Shown piece by piece: positions 23,083 to 29,797 of a stretch of DNA of 29,797 nucleotides. The notes beneath the pieces are model-generated. The model made no database searches, was not told the origin of the DNA, and was given only the letters and a program-made list of their open reading frames with translations. The number at the start of each line of letters is the position of its first letter. The stretch's first letter is position 1. Made by a program: the position numbers and the translations under genes. The DNA is from JBJXHN01 sp046233135 (lineage in GTDB: Bacteria > Pseudomonadota > Alphaproteobacteria > Rhodospirillales > Rhodospirillaceae). The DNA lies in assembly GCA_046233135.1 (NCBI GenBank), contig JBJXHN010000014.1, positions 1 to 29,797 on the forward strand. Reading direction: 5' to 3'.

Positions 23083-24216
23083 ATGAAGAATGTGTTTGGA
23101 TGTCGTGGACGCGCGGTCCCCGAATGGGCCGCTCTATTGGGATTGATCGGGGCCATGGCGGTGTTCGGCGCCGACGCCCGGGCTTCGGACGGGCGTTTCG
23201 AGGATCGGGCGCGGACGCCCGCGATCCAGTCCTCCCTGGCGCCCCATTCCCTGGTGCTTGACGTGACCACCGCCGGGAAGCGAATGGTCGCGGTTGGCGA
23301 GCGGGGGCATATCCTGCTGTCCGATGATGGTGGCGGGTCCTGGCGTCAGGTGTACGCACCGGTCAGTGTCACCTTGACGGGCGTGGCTTTCGCCGATGAG
23401 CGGACCGGGTGGGCCATCGGGCATCGGGGCGTGGTCCTTGGAACCGAGGATGGCGGGGAGACCTGGACGGCTATGCTCGATGGCGGCCGCGCCGCGGCCC
23501 TGACTCTCGAGCAGGCGCGCCTGGACGGGGACGAGGATGCCATCTTCCTGGCCGACCGGTTGGTGAAGGATGGACCGGACAAACCTTTTCTGACGCTTCT
23601 CGTGTCCCGGCCTCGAACGGTTACCGTGTTGGGCGCCTATGGGTTGGCGGCGCGATCGATGGATGGGGGCAAGACCTGGGTGTCCTGGGCATCCCACATG
23701 GATAACCCCGCGGGCTGGCACTTGAACGCCATCGCCGCCGAGGGGGCGACGGAACTGGTGGCCGGGGAACAGGGAACTCTCCTGCTGTCCGAGGACGGGG
23801 GGGGGACCTTCTCCGCCCTGGAATCTCCCTACGACGGCAGTTTCTTCGGAGCGCTTTCGAACGGGAAAGGACGCTTCCTGATCCTCGGATTGCGGGGGCA
23901 TGCCTTTCTCGCGGATCGGGACCTCCTGTCCTGGACCGCCTGCTCCGTGGCCAGCGACGCCAGCCTGACCGATGGCCTCGTTCTCCCCGATGGTCGGTTG
24001 GCCGCCGTCACCGCGAGTGGCGACCTTCTGGTCGGGACGGCGGACTGTTCCAACCTGAGCCCCGTCCCCGGGCTGCCGCCCATGGGCCCCTTGGCCGCCC
24101 TGGCCCTCTCTCCGGGCGAGACACCGGCCCTTGTCCTTGCTGGCGTGAGTGGCCTCCATCTCGTTCCCCTGAGTCGCCTCGCGCCGACCACGCCGCCGAC
24201 CGGCCGTGCTCAGTAA
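23083..24216 (+). CDS. YCF48-like (BNR-type beta-propeller) exported protein
   Basis: This 377-residue protein has an N-terminal signal/anchor (WAALLGLIGAMAVFGADARA) followed by repeats of the YCF48/BNR type. Examples are HILLSDDGGGSWRQV, TGWAIGHRGVVLGTEDGG, TWTAM, ARSMDGGKTWVSW and TLLLSEDGGG. These make a beta-propeller related to photosystem II assembly factor YCF48, used in non-photosynthetic bacteria beside RND transporters. The start could be ATG 23083 or the in-frame GTG 23092; AAGGG at 23078-23082 spaces better to the GTG. It sits between the DUF1329 and RND genes. The role is probably assembly or partnering of the transporter, which is inference. Confidence 0.82.
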   Translation: MKNVFGCRGRAVPEWAALLGLIGAMAVFGADARASDGRFEDRARTPAIQSSLAPHSLVLDVTTAGKRMVAVGERGHILLSDDGGGSWRQVYAPVSVTLTGVAFADERTGWAIGHRGVVLGTEDGGETWTAMLDGGRAAALTLEQARLDGDEDAIFLADRLVKDGPDKPFLTLLVSRPRTVTVLGAYGLAARSMDGGKTWVSWASHMDNPAGWHLNAIAAEGATELVAGEQGTLLLSEDGGGTFSALESPYDGSFFGALSNGKGRFLILGLRGHAFLADRDLLSWTACSVASDASLTDGLVLPDGRLAAVTASGDLLVGTADCSNLSPVPGLPPMGPLAALALSPGETPALVLAGVSGLHLVPLSRLAPTTPPTGRAQ

Positions 24217-24231
24217 ACAGGATCCGTGATC

Positions 24232-26682
24232 ATGGGTTTTTCCACCCCCTCGTCCCATTCCGGCGCCAATGGCGACGACGACCTTCAGCTCCAGCATCCG
24301 GTGATCGGGCGCGTGGAGGATTTCGACCATCAATCGGGGTCTCTCCTGGAGCGGTTGGTTTTCAACAACCGGCCCGTGGTTCTGGCCCTATGCGTCCTCT
24401 TGACCCTGTTTCTTGGCTGGGAGGCCGCCCAGGGGCTGAGGCTGAACGCCAGCTTTCAGAAAATGGTGCCGACGGAACATACCTATATCGCCAATTATCT
24501 GAGCCATCAGGAAGAATTGCGCGCGCTGGGGAATTCGGTGCGGATCGCAGTGGCGGTGGAAGAGGGCAGCATTTTCGATGCGGCCTATCTGGAGACACTG
24601 CGGGATTTGAATGACGCGGTGTTTCTGCTGCCCGGAGTGGAACGCGGCTACATGCGCTCCCTCTGGACGCCGGCGACCCGTTGGGTGGCGGTCACGGAGG
24701 AGGGGCTCGATGGCGGTCCGGTGATACCTGGCAATTACGACGGGTCGGCGGACAGCCTCGCTCAGGTGCGTCTGAACGTGGAGCGGTCGGGAGAAGTGGG
24801 TCATCTGGTGGCCGGGGATTTCAAGAGTTCCGTCATCCTCGTTCCCCTGCTGGAGACCGACCCGGCGACGGGCGCGCCCATGGACTACCAGGCCTTTTCC
24901 GACCGGCTGGAGGCGCTGCGCACCGAATACGCCAGCCGGGGCGTGACGCTTCACATCATCGGTTTCGCCAAGGTGGTGGGCGATCTGATCGATGGCATGG
25001 AAGCAGTTCTGGTCTTCTTCGCTGTGGCCTGCGCGATCGCCACGGCCCTCGTCTTCTGGTACACGCGCTGTGTCCGCTCCACCCTTCTCGTGGTCAGTTG
25101 TTCCCTGATCGCAGTGGTCTGGCAAATGGGCTTCCTGCCCCTGCTGGGCTATGACCTGGATCCCTTTTCCGTTCTGGTGCCCTTCCTGGTCTTCGCCATC
25201 GGCATGAGCCATGGCGCCCAGAAGATGAATGGCGTCATGCAGGACATCGGACGGGGAACCCACCGTCTGGTGGCCGCGCGCTACACCTTCCGCCGCCTGT
25301 TCCTGGCCGGTTTCACGGCCCTGATCTGCGACGCGGTCGGCTTCGCCGTCCTGTTGATCATTGCCATCCAGGCCATCCGCGACCTCGCCCTGATTTCCAG
25401 CCTGGGCGTGGCGATCCTGGTGTTTACCAACCTGATCCTCCTGCCCGTTCTGCTCAGCCATACCGGTGTGAGCCGATCCGCGGCCGCGCGGGGGCTCAAG
25501 GAGGAAGTGACCGACGCCGAGGGGGGCGGGCGGCATCCTGTCTGGCGGTTCCTGGACCTGTTCACCCGGCGAAACTGGGCCATCGGAGCCCTGGTGGTGG
25601 CGGCCCTTTTGGGAACGGGCGGCATGGTTCTGCGCCAGGACCTGAAGGTCGGCGACCTGGATCCGGGAGCGCCTGAACTGCGACCGGACTCCCGGTACAA
25701 CCGGGACAATGCCTTTATCGTGTCCCATTACGCGACCAGTTCCGATGTTCTGGTGGTCATGGCTAGCACGCCGGGGAATGCCTGTGGCATGGTTGATACG
25801 CTGGAACGCGTCGATGCCCTGGAGTGGCGTCTCCGCCAATTGCCGGGCGTGGAGACGACCAATTCCCTGGCGGCCCTGGTCCGTCAATCCATGGTGGGGA
25901 TGAATGAAGGCAACCTGAAATGGTTCGACATTCTTCCCAACCAGGCCATGGCCAACGCGGTGGTGACCCGCGCCCCGCGCCAGTTCTTCAACCAAGCCTG
26001 CGACCTTCTGTCCGTCTACATCTACCTCAAGGACCACAAGGCCGACACCCTGACCGCGGTCGTCACGTCCGTCGAGGACGTGATCGCCCACGGAAGCGCG
26101 GGCGAGGCACGCTTCATGCTGGCCGCCGGCAACGCGGGGATCGAGGCGGCGACGAACATTGTCGTGGAGGAGGCCTCCCGCGAGATGCTGTTCTGGGTTT
26201 ACGGGGCGGTGATGGTGATGTGCCTGATCACCTTCCGGTCCTGGCGGGCGGTCATCGTCGCGGTTCTCCCCCTCGTGCTGACCTCCATCCTGGCGGAAGC
26301 GCTGATGGCCGTGCTCGGCATCGGCGTGAAGGTGGCGACCCTGCCGATCATCGCCTTGGGCGTGGGCATCGGGGTGGACTACGCGCTGTATATCCTGTCG
26401 GTGACCCTCACGCATCTGAAGCAGGGGGAAACGCTGTCCGAGGCCTATTACCAGGCCCTGCGGTTTACCGGAAAGGTGGTCATGCTGACGGGTTTCACCC
26501 TGTCCATCGGCGTGGCGACCTGGGCGTTTTCACCCATCAAGTTCCAGGCCGACATGGGGATTCTGCTCGCCGCCATGTTCCTGTGGAACATGCTGGGCGC
26601 CATGGTGCTGATCCCGGCGCTGGCCCGCTTTTTGTTAGGCAACCTGGGACAGGACAAGAAACAAAATCAAAGGAAGGTTTGA
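24232..26682 (+). CDS. RND-superfamily (MMPL/SSD-type) transporter
   Basis: This 816-residue integral membrane transporter has the duplicated RND plan. TM1 is at about 47-66, followed by a large periplasmic loop. TM2-6 follow, including VFFAVACAIATALVFWY and the VPFLVFAIGMSHGAQ segment typical of MMPL/hopanoid-transporter relatives. TM7 is at about 455-475. A second loop and TM8-12 follow, with the matching GVGIGVDYALYIL motif carrying the proton-relay-type Asp. It lacks the length of drug-efflux AcrB types. The start ATG 24232 is spaced 9 bases from AGGA (24219-24222); GTG 24226 is too close. With the DUF1302, DUF1329 and YCF48-like proteins it probably forms an envelope system moving a hydrophobic molecule. 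Direction (import or export) cannot be read from sequence. Confidence 0.88.
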   Translation: MGFSTPSSHSGANGDDDLQLQHPVIGRVEDFDHQSGSLLERLVFNNRPVVLALCVLLTLFLGWEAAQGLRLNASFQKMVPTEHTYIANYLSHQEELRALGNSVRIAVAVEEGSIFDAAYLETLRDLNDAVFLLPGVERGYMRSLWTPATRWVAVTEEGLDGGPVIPGNYDGSADSLAQVRLNVERSGEVGHLVAGDFKSSVILVPLLETDPATGAPMDYQAFSDRLEALRTEYASRGVTLHIIGFAKVVGDLIDGMEAVLVFFAVACAIATALVFWYTRCVRSTLLVVSCSLIAVVWQMGFLPLLGYDLDPFSVLVPFLVFAIGMSHGAQKMNGVMQDIGRGTHRLVAARYTFRRLFLAGFTALICDAVGFAVLLIIAIQAIRDLALISSLGVAILVFTNLILLPVLLSHTGVSRSAAARGLKEEVTDAEGGGRHPVWRFLDLFTRRNWAIGALVVAALLGTGGMVLRQDLKVGDLDPGAPELRPDSRYNRDNAFIVSHYATSSDVLVVMASTPGNACGMVDTLERVDALEWRLRQLPGVETTNSLAALVRQSMVGMNEGNLKWFDILPNQAMANAVVTRAPRQFFNQACDLLSVYIYLKDHKADTLTAVVTSVEDVIAHGSAGEARFMLAAGNAGIEAATNIVVEEASREMLFWVYGAVMVMCLITFRSWRAVIVAVLPLVLTSILAEALMAVLGIGVKVATLPIIALGVGIGVDYALYILSVTLTHLKQGETLSEAYYQALRFTGKVVMLTGFTLSIGVATWAFSPIKFQADMGILLAAMFLWNMLGAMVLIPALARFLLGNLGQDKKQNQRKV

Positions 26683-26685
26683 CCA

Positions 26686-26847
26686 ATGGCACTTTTTCTC
26701 GATGCCCCCGGGCGACCGGACCTGGTCCGTTTTCTGAATCTCGAAATGACCATCATGGCGCTGGTGAACATGGTGGTCGCCCTGGGCATCGCCACGGCCA
26801 TGTTTCATGACACGTCCGTCCCACCCCTTTGGGGAGAGCTGGGGTGA
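26686..26847 (+). CDS. Small single-pass membrane protein (53 aa) in the RND operon
   Basis: ATG 26686 lies three bases after the RND stop with AGGAAGG upstream, a strong ribosome site. The product has a soluble start (LFLDAPGRPDLVRFLNLEM) and one hydrophobic segment, IMALVNMVVALGIATAMF, at about residues 23-40. Its stop overlaps the next start as GTGA. I recognise no family. Position and size suggest an accessory peptide of the RND transporter, as small membrane peptides accompany other RND pumps. That is inference. Confidence 0.65.
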   Translation: MALFLDAPGRPDLVRFLNLEMTIMALVNMVVALGIATAMFHDTSVPPLWGELG

Positions 26848-27086
26848 TCGGCGACCTTGTTCCCAGCGCCTCCATCGTCGCGCCCCTGCTTTTTGTTCCC
26901 TTGGCGACTGCCGGTCTCGTTGGTTTGGGGATCCAGGAGATGACCTTCCCCGCGCTGTTGGGATTGAAAACGGTCTATGGGACGGTACTCGGCGCGCTGA
27001 TCCGCCCCTACGTGGCGGTGCCCGTGCGCATGGCCGTGCAGAAAGGAGCGGCGGGTCACCGACACGGGGGCGGACGCGATGGATGA
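26844..27086 (+). CDS. Small membrane protein (80 aa), translationally coupled
   Basis: GTG 26844 overlaps the previous stop (GTGA) and has GGGGAGAG 6 bases upstream. The product has one strong hydrophobic stretch, IVAPLLFVPLATAGLVGLGI, at about 11-30. A weaker one follows around LGLKTVYGTVLGALIRPYV, with a basic, Gly/His-rich tail (KGAAGHRHGGGRDG). The in-frame TTG at 26829 is a less likely start. No family is recognised. It is the last gene of the DUF1302-RND transcript, before the stem-loop at 27271-27302. Confidence 0.6.
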   Translation: MIGDLVPSASIVAPLLFVPLATAGLVGLGIQEMTFPALLGLKTVYGTVLGALIRPYVAVPVRMAVQKGAAGHRHGGGRDG

Positions 27087-27270
27087 CCGCCCGGTGGGGA
27101 ATGATGGGGCTCGGGTGATCAGAACCTTTTTCTCCAATCGAATTGGCAGTGCCGTGAAACGTGAGTGGAGCCTCCCCTTTCACGCACCACCGGTAAGGGG
27201 TGTGACCTCCATCCGCCCTGATCGTCCGAGGGAAATAGAATCTCCTCTCCTATTTCCCCTGGGCGTCCTA

Positions 27271-27306
27271 CCCGCCACTGCCCCCCGTCGGGCGGTGGCG
27301 GGGATT
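27271..27306 (+). terminator. Terminator-like hairpin before the chemotaxis gene
   Basis: CCCGCCACTGCCC (27271-27283) pairs with GGGCGGTGGCGGG (27290-27302), a 13-base stem with one G-T pair, followed by GATTTT. The T run is short, so efficiency is uncertain. The stretch 27087-27362 otherwise holds no gene. Confidence 0.6.
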
Positions 27307-27362
27307 TTCCCCCTCGTCGCCCGGCATGGGGGACCCACCTGCCTCCAAGGGAGATTTGAGCG

Positions 27363-29087
27363 GTGACGCGCCTTTCGCTTCCCGCGGGATTTCGGACCGT
27401 CTTGGCCCGTCTGGATTTTCCGCGTCACGCGCCGGTTGCCTGGAAGGTGCTGGCGCCGGTCATGGTCATGGTGCTGATGGCCTCGGCGATGCTGTGGTAC
27501 GGGGGGACCCGCATGGCCGCCATTCGATCGGATTATCAGAGCGTCGTCGACCTGTCCCAGAAGGGCAAGGCCGCCCTCGCGGCCACGGGAGTGGCCCGTG
27601 CCCTGGCGATCACCGCCCGGGATGTCGCCTCGGACGGCGCGACCGGGAATTTGGAATATCTGAAGGAGGACGTGGATTATTATAACGGCCTGTTTCAGAG
27701 CCACATGGAGATCCTGATCGCCGCCCTACCGGACAGGCGAAGCGAGATCGAACTGGCAAGAACGCAGTTCGACGCCTACGTGAAGGCGGTGAACGCCGCC
27801 ATCGAGGCCGGATTGGCGGGGGACGGGATGTTGGTTGGGAACGCCCTGGTCCGATACGATATCAATTCCACTATCGCTCCATTGGAAAGTCTCGATACCA
27901 GTATTGGAGCGGTCATCGAGGCAGCCGACCAACGCGCCCGCGCGAGTTTCGACCGAACCTGGATGCTGACGGTCGTCGTGGGAACGGGTGGGGGGACAAT
28001 GGTCTTGCTGCTCGCGGTTTTCCTGGGAACCCGCTCGGTATCCAGGCCTTTGGGACGGGTCGTCGATCAAATGACTCGTTTGAGTCTGGGTGAACTGGAC
28101 GTGGTCGTCGACGGTCGGGATCGACGCGACGAGATCGGCGCCACGGCCCGGGCAGTGGCTGTGTTCCAACGGGTCATGGTTGAAGCGGATACGCTACGAC
28201 GGGAGCAGGACCTGCTGCGGAGACGCGCGGAAGAGGAAAAGTGGTCCGCCCTGGACCTCCTGGCCCGGGATTTCGAGGGCCAGATGGCGGCGATCGTCCA
28301 TTCCGTGTCCGATGCCGCCGATCACATGCGGCGTACGGCCCGGTCCATGTCAGAGGCCCTGACCCATGCCAGCGCGTGGTCGACCTCCGCCGCAGACAAC
28401 GCGACCGCCACCGCCGAAACAATGGGCGGGGTCGCCAATGCCACCGGTGAACTGTCCTTGAGCATCCGCGACATCACGGATCGGGTCGCGGAAGCAGGGA
28501 GGATCGCCGGGGAAGCCGTGGAAAACGCCCGTTGCTCCCAGGAGGCGATGAATACCCTGCTGGGTGCATCGGATCGTGTGGGCGAAGTCGTGAAGCTGAT
28601 CAACGCCATCGCCGGACATACCAACTTGCTGGCGTTGAACGCGACGATCGAGGCGGCCCGCGTTGGAGAGGCGGGGCGGGGGTTCGCCATCGTCGCCCAA
28701 GAGGTGAAGGATCTCGCCAATCAGACCGCAGACGCCACCAAGGGGGTGGAAGGCCAGATCCGGGAAATCGACCTGGCCGCGGCCAACGCGGCGGACACCT
28801 TGCGCGGCGTGGCGACCACCATCGCGAGAATGGAGGATGTCACCTCGGCGATCAGCGCGGCCGTGGACCGTCAGGCCACGGCCACTCGGGAAATCGCTGT
28901 TGGGGCCGACCGGGCCGCCACCGACGCGGGGAGTGTCCGGACCGCGATGGCAGATCTGATCAAAAGCGCTGGTGACACGGATACCATGGCTCGGCAGGTC
29001 CTCGACGCCTCCGATAATCTGGTGGATGAGGCCGACCAGTTGCGGGATGCGGTGACCGCTTTCATCGCCCGGGTCCGGGCTGGGTAG
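27363..29087 (+). CDS. Methyl-accepting chemotaxis protein
   Basis: This 574-residue transmembrane receptor signals to CheA/CheW. TM1 is at about 28-47. A helical periplasmic sensor of about 150 residues follows (four-helix-bundle-like; includes SDYQSVVDLSQKGKAAL), then TM2 at about 200-223 (LTVVVGTGGGTMVLLLAVFL). A HAMP linker runs from about 224-275 (SRPLGRVVDQMTRLSLGELD) and the cytoplasmic coiled-coil signalling domain reaches to the end. The conserved hairpin tip, with ALNATIEAARVGEAGRGFA and IVAQEVKDLANQT, is at about 420-455. There is no C-terminal CheR/CheB-tethering pentapeptide. The start is GTG 27363 with GGGAG 8 bases upstream. It follows the transporter operon after a hairpin, so it may steer cells to the same compound; this is inference. 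Confidence 0.93.
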   Translation: MTRLSLPAGFRTVLARLDFPRHAPVAWKVLAPVMVMVLMASAMLWYGGTRMAAIRSDYQSVVDLSQKGKAALAATGVARALAITARDVASDGATGNLEYLKEDVDYYNGLFQSHMEILIAALPDRRSEIELARTQFDAYVKAVNAAIEAGLAGDGMLVGNALVRYDINSTIAPLESLDTSIGAVIEAADQRARASFDRTWMLTVVVGTGGGTMVLLLAVFLGTRSVSRPLGRVVDQMTRLSLGELDVVVDGRDRRDEIGATARAVAVFQRVMVEADTLRREQDLLRRRAEEEKWSALDLLARDFEGQMAAIVHSVSDAADHMRRTARSMSEALTHASAWSTSAADNATATAETMGGVANATGELSLSIRDITDRVAEAGRIAGEAVENARCSQEAMNTLLGASDRVGEVVKLINAIAGHTNLLALNATIEAARVGEAGRGFAIVAQEVKDLANQTADATKGVEGQIREIDLAAANAADTLRGVATTIARMEDVTSAISAAVDRQATATREIAVGADRAATDAGSVRTAMADLIKSAGDTDTMARQVLDASDNLVDEADQLRDAVTAFIARVRAG

Positions 29088-29300
29088 GGCCGGGCGTGGC
29101 CCGCGCGGCCAAATCGTGGAAGCGATCGAGGATTCGTTGGCGCGACCAGGAGAAGGCGGCCTCCTCCGACCGTTCCCGTCGCCAGATCATCACCAGGCTC
29201 ATGGAGGGGTGGACTTGCCCGTCATCTGTAGAAGTATGGACTTTACCTGACGGTCGACCCCTTCCGTGGCGGGTATCCGATAGGGGCTGATTGTCCGACG
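29088..29300. other. Gene-free stretch after the chemotaxis gene
   Basis: No gene or family-like frame is convincing on either strand here. A plus-strand frame (29096-29290) and a minus-strand frame (29062-29304) are open but show no family features. Confidence 0.5.
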
Positions 29301-29399
29301 TCATGCCGCTGGGATTATTTTCTCCTTCGCCAGGGGGATGGTGTCAATAAAGGTCTGCTCCGGTGTGCGCCCGAAACACCATCGGCCCTGGTGAGGCCG
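29301..29399 (-). pseudogene. C-terminal remnant of an IS481-type transposase
   Basis: On the minus strand the frame reads RPHQGRWCFGRTPEQTFIDT, then IPLAKEKII and a TGA (complement at 29301-29303). The HQG-C-GRTPMQTF pattern followed by a Lys-rich tail is characteristic of the end of IS481-family transposases. Only about 32 codons remain; upstream it passes in another frame into a LysR-like fragment. Confidence 0.6.
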
Positions 29400-29402
29400 A
29401 AC

Positions 29403-29479
29403 CTCAGGGGCTTGCTGTTGCGCAAATAGAGAGACAGGCCCAGGGAACTCTCCAACCCCTTGATCTGATGGGACAGTGA
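29403..29479 (-). pseudogene. LysR-type helix-turn-helix fragment
   Basis: On the minus strand a short frame encodes SLSHQIKGLESSLGLSLYLR and then NSKPLR. It matches the recognition helix and wing of LysR regulators, (V)SxQIKxLExxLGxxLF-R. It starts exactly at the end of copy C and breaks into the IS481 remnant, so only about 26 codons survive. This suggests a LysR gene once stood here. Confidence 0.5.
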
Positions 29480-29797
29480 ACCGCCCCGGGATTGCCGGAG
29501 GCATTGAAGTGTGCGTCTTACGCGGCCAGTGAGGTCTCCCTCAAGGCCTGATAATAGCGTGCTTCAGCCTCGGCAGAAGGAATGTTGCCGATCGAGGAGA
29601 GCAGGCGGCGATTGTTGAACCAGTCCACCCATTCGAGGGTGGCGAACTCTACATCTTCCAGGCTTCTCCGGGGTCCTTTCCGGCGAATGACCTCGGTCTT
29701 GTAGAGGCCATTGATCGTCTTGGCCAAGGCATTGTCGTGACTATCGCCGACACTTCCCACGGAGGGTTCGATCCCGGCGCCTGTCAGACGCTCGGTA
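29477..29797 (-). mobile_element. IS3-family element copy C, 3' part
   Basis: The terminal repeat at 29477-29501 is the same as at 14581-14605, followed by the same transposase tail. The element continues past the window end. It has the same orientation as copy B, so the 15467-29476 module lies between direct repeats of this IS. Confidence 0.85.
29518..29797 (-). pseudogene. OrfB transposase of copy C, partial, catalytic Glu changed to Lys
   Basis: The minus-strand frame ends in TAA (complement 29518-29520) and is open to the window edge. It aligns with copies A and B, but the catalytic motif reads NALAKTINGLYKTEV where copies A and B have NALAETINGL. The DDE glutamate is therefore replaced by Lys (GAG to AAG), and the protein should be inactive even if the rest is whole. 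The tail frame is intact (PSAEAEARYYQALRETSLAA). Confidence 0.75.

Noticed and set aside
24388..26415. 675-codon open frame on the minus strand
   Set aside because: It is a shadow of the RND transporter gene. The His/Gln/Asp-rich product has no membrane segments or motifs.
29096..29290. 64-codon frame after the chemotaxis gene (and the 80-codon minus-strand frame over it)
   Set aside because: Neither shows family features or a good ribosome site; both probably arise by chance.
1..29797. CRISPR arrays, tRNA or rRNA genes, replication origin
   Set aside because: No regularly spaced repeats, tRNA-like cloverleaf, rRNA sequence or iteron cluster was seen. The only dispersed repeats are the IS copies and the short motifs listed.

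Overview
The window reads as accessory catabolic DNA from a GC-rich alphaproteobacterium. A Rhodospirillales relative (Magnetospirillum- or Azospirillum-like) is my best guess from protein style and codon use; no rRNA or tRNA gene is present to confirm it. It consists of two aromatic or alicyclic degradation modules separated and bounded by copies of one IS3-family insertion sequence: copy A at 1-435 (3' part only), copy B at 14581-15466 (internally deleted) and copy C from 29477 to the window end (3' part only). Remnants of an IS1380-type element, a second IS3-type element, an IS481-type element and a LysR gene lie beside copies B and C.

Module 1 (433-14135). An acyl-CoA synthetase and a TetR regulator are read leftwards. 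They diverge from a rightward run encoding an extradiol (VOC) dioxygenase, a large molybdopterin enzyme of the pyrogallol-phloroglucinol transhydroxylase / resorcinol hydroxylase family, its iron-sulfur small subunit, a frameshifted zinc-type oxidoreductase pseudogene, and a beta-oxidation set (thiolase, 3-hydroxyacyl-CoA dehydrogenase/enoyl-CoA hydratase, acyl-CoA dehydrogenase). The likely logic is water- or transfer-based ring hydroxylation by the Mo enzyme, oxygen-dependent ring opening by the dioxygenase, CoA activation, then beta-oxidation. The Mo large subunit carries an N-terminal SCP2/sterol-carrier-like domain, and its small subunit has lost three of the four cysteines of one [4Fe-4S] cluster. 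Together these are the most unusual features in the window.

Module 2 (15467-29087). It starts with a strong AT-rich promoter, a BKACE (beta-keto acid cleavage enzyme) gene reduced to its two ends, and a fumarylacetoacetate-hydrolase-family gene closed by a clear terminator. A GntR/FCD regulator with its own terminator follows, then a second extradiol dioxygenase. Next comes a DUF1302 - DUF1329 - YCF48-like - RND/MMPL transporter set with two tiny membrane proteins translationally coupled to it, and finally a methyl-accepting chemotaxis protein. This looks like sensing, envelope transport and ring cleavage of a hydrophobic aromatic, alicyclic or steroid-like compound.

Both modules contain a roughly 305-residue VOC dioxygenase with a full metal triad, so they have similar logic but different transport and tail-end enzymes. 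Candidate operators occur before the module 1 dioxygenase, the BKACE remnant, gntR, the second dioxygenase and the DUF1302 gene. No substrate can be proved from sequence alone.
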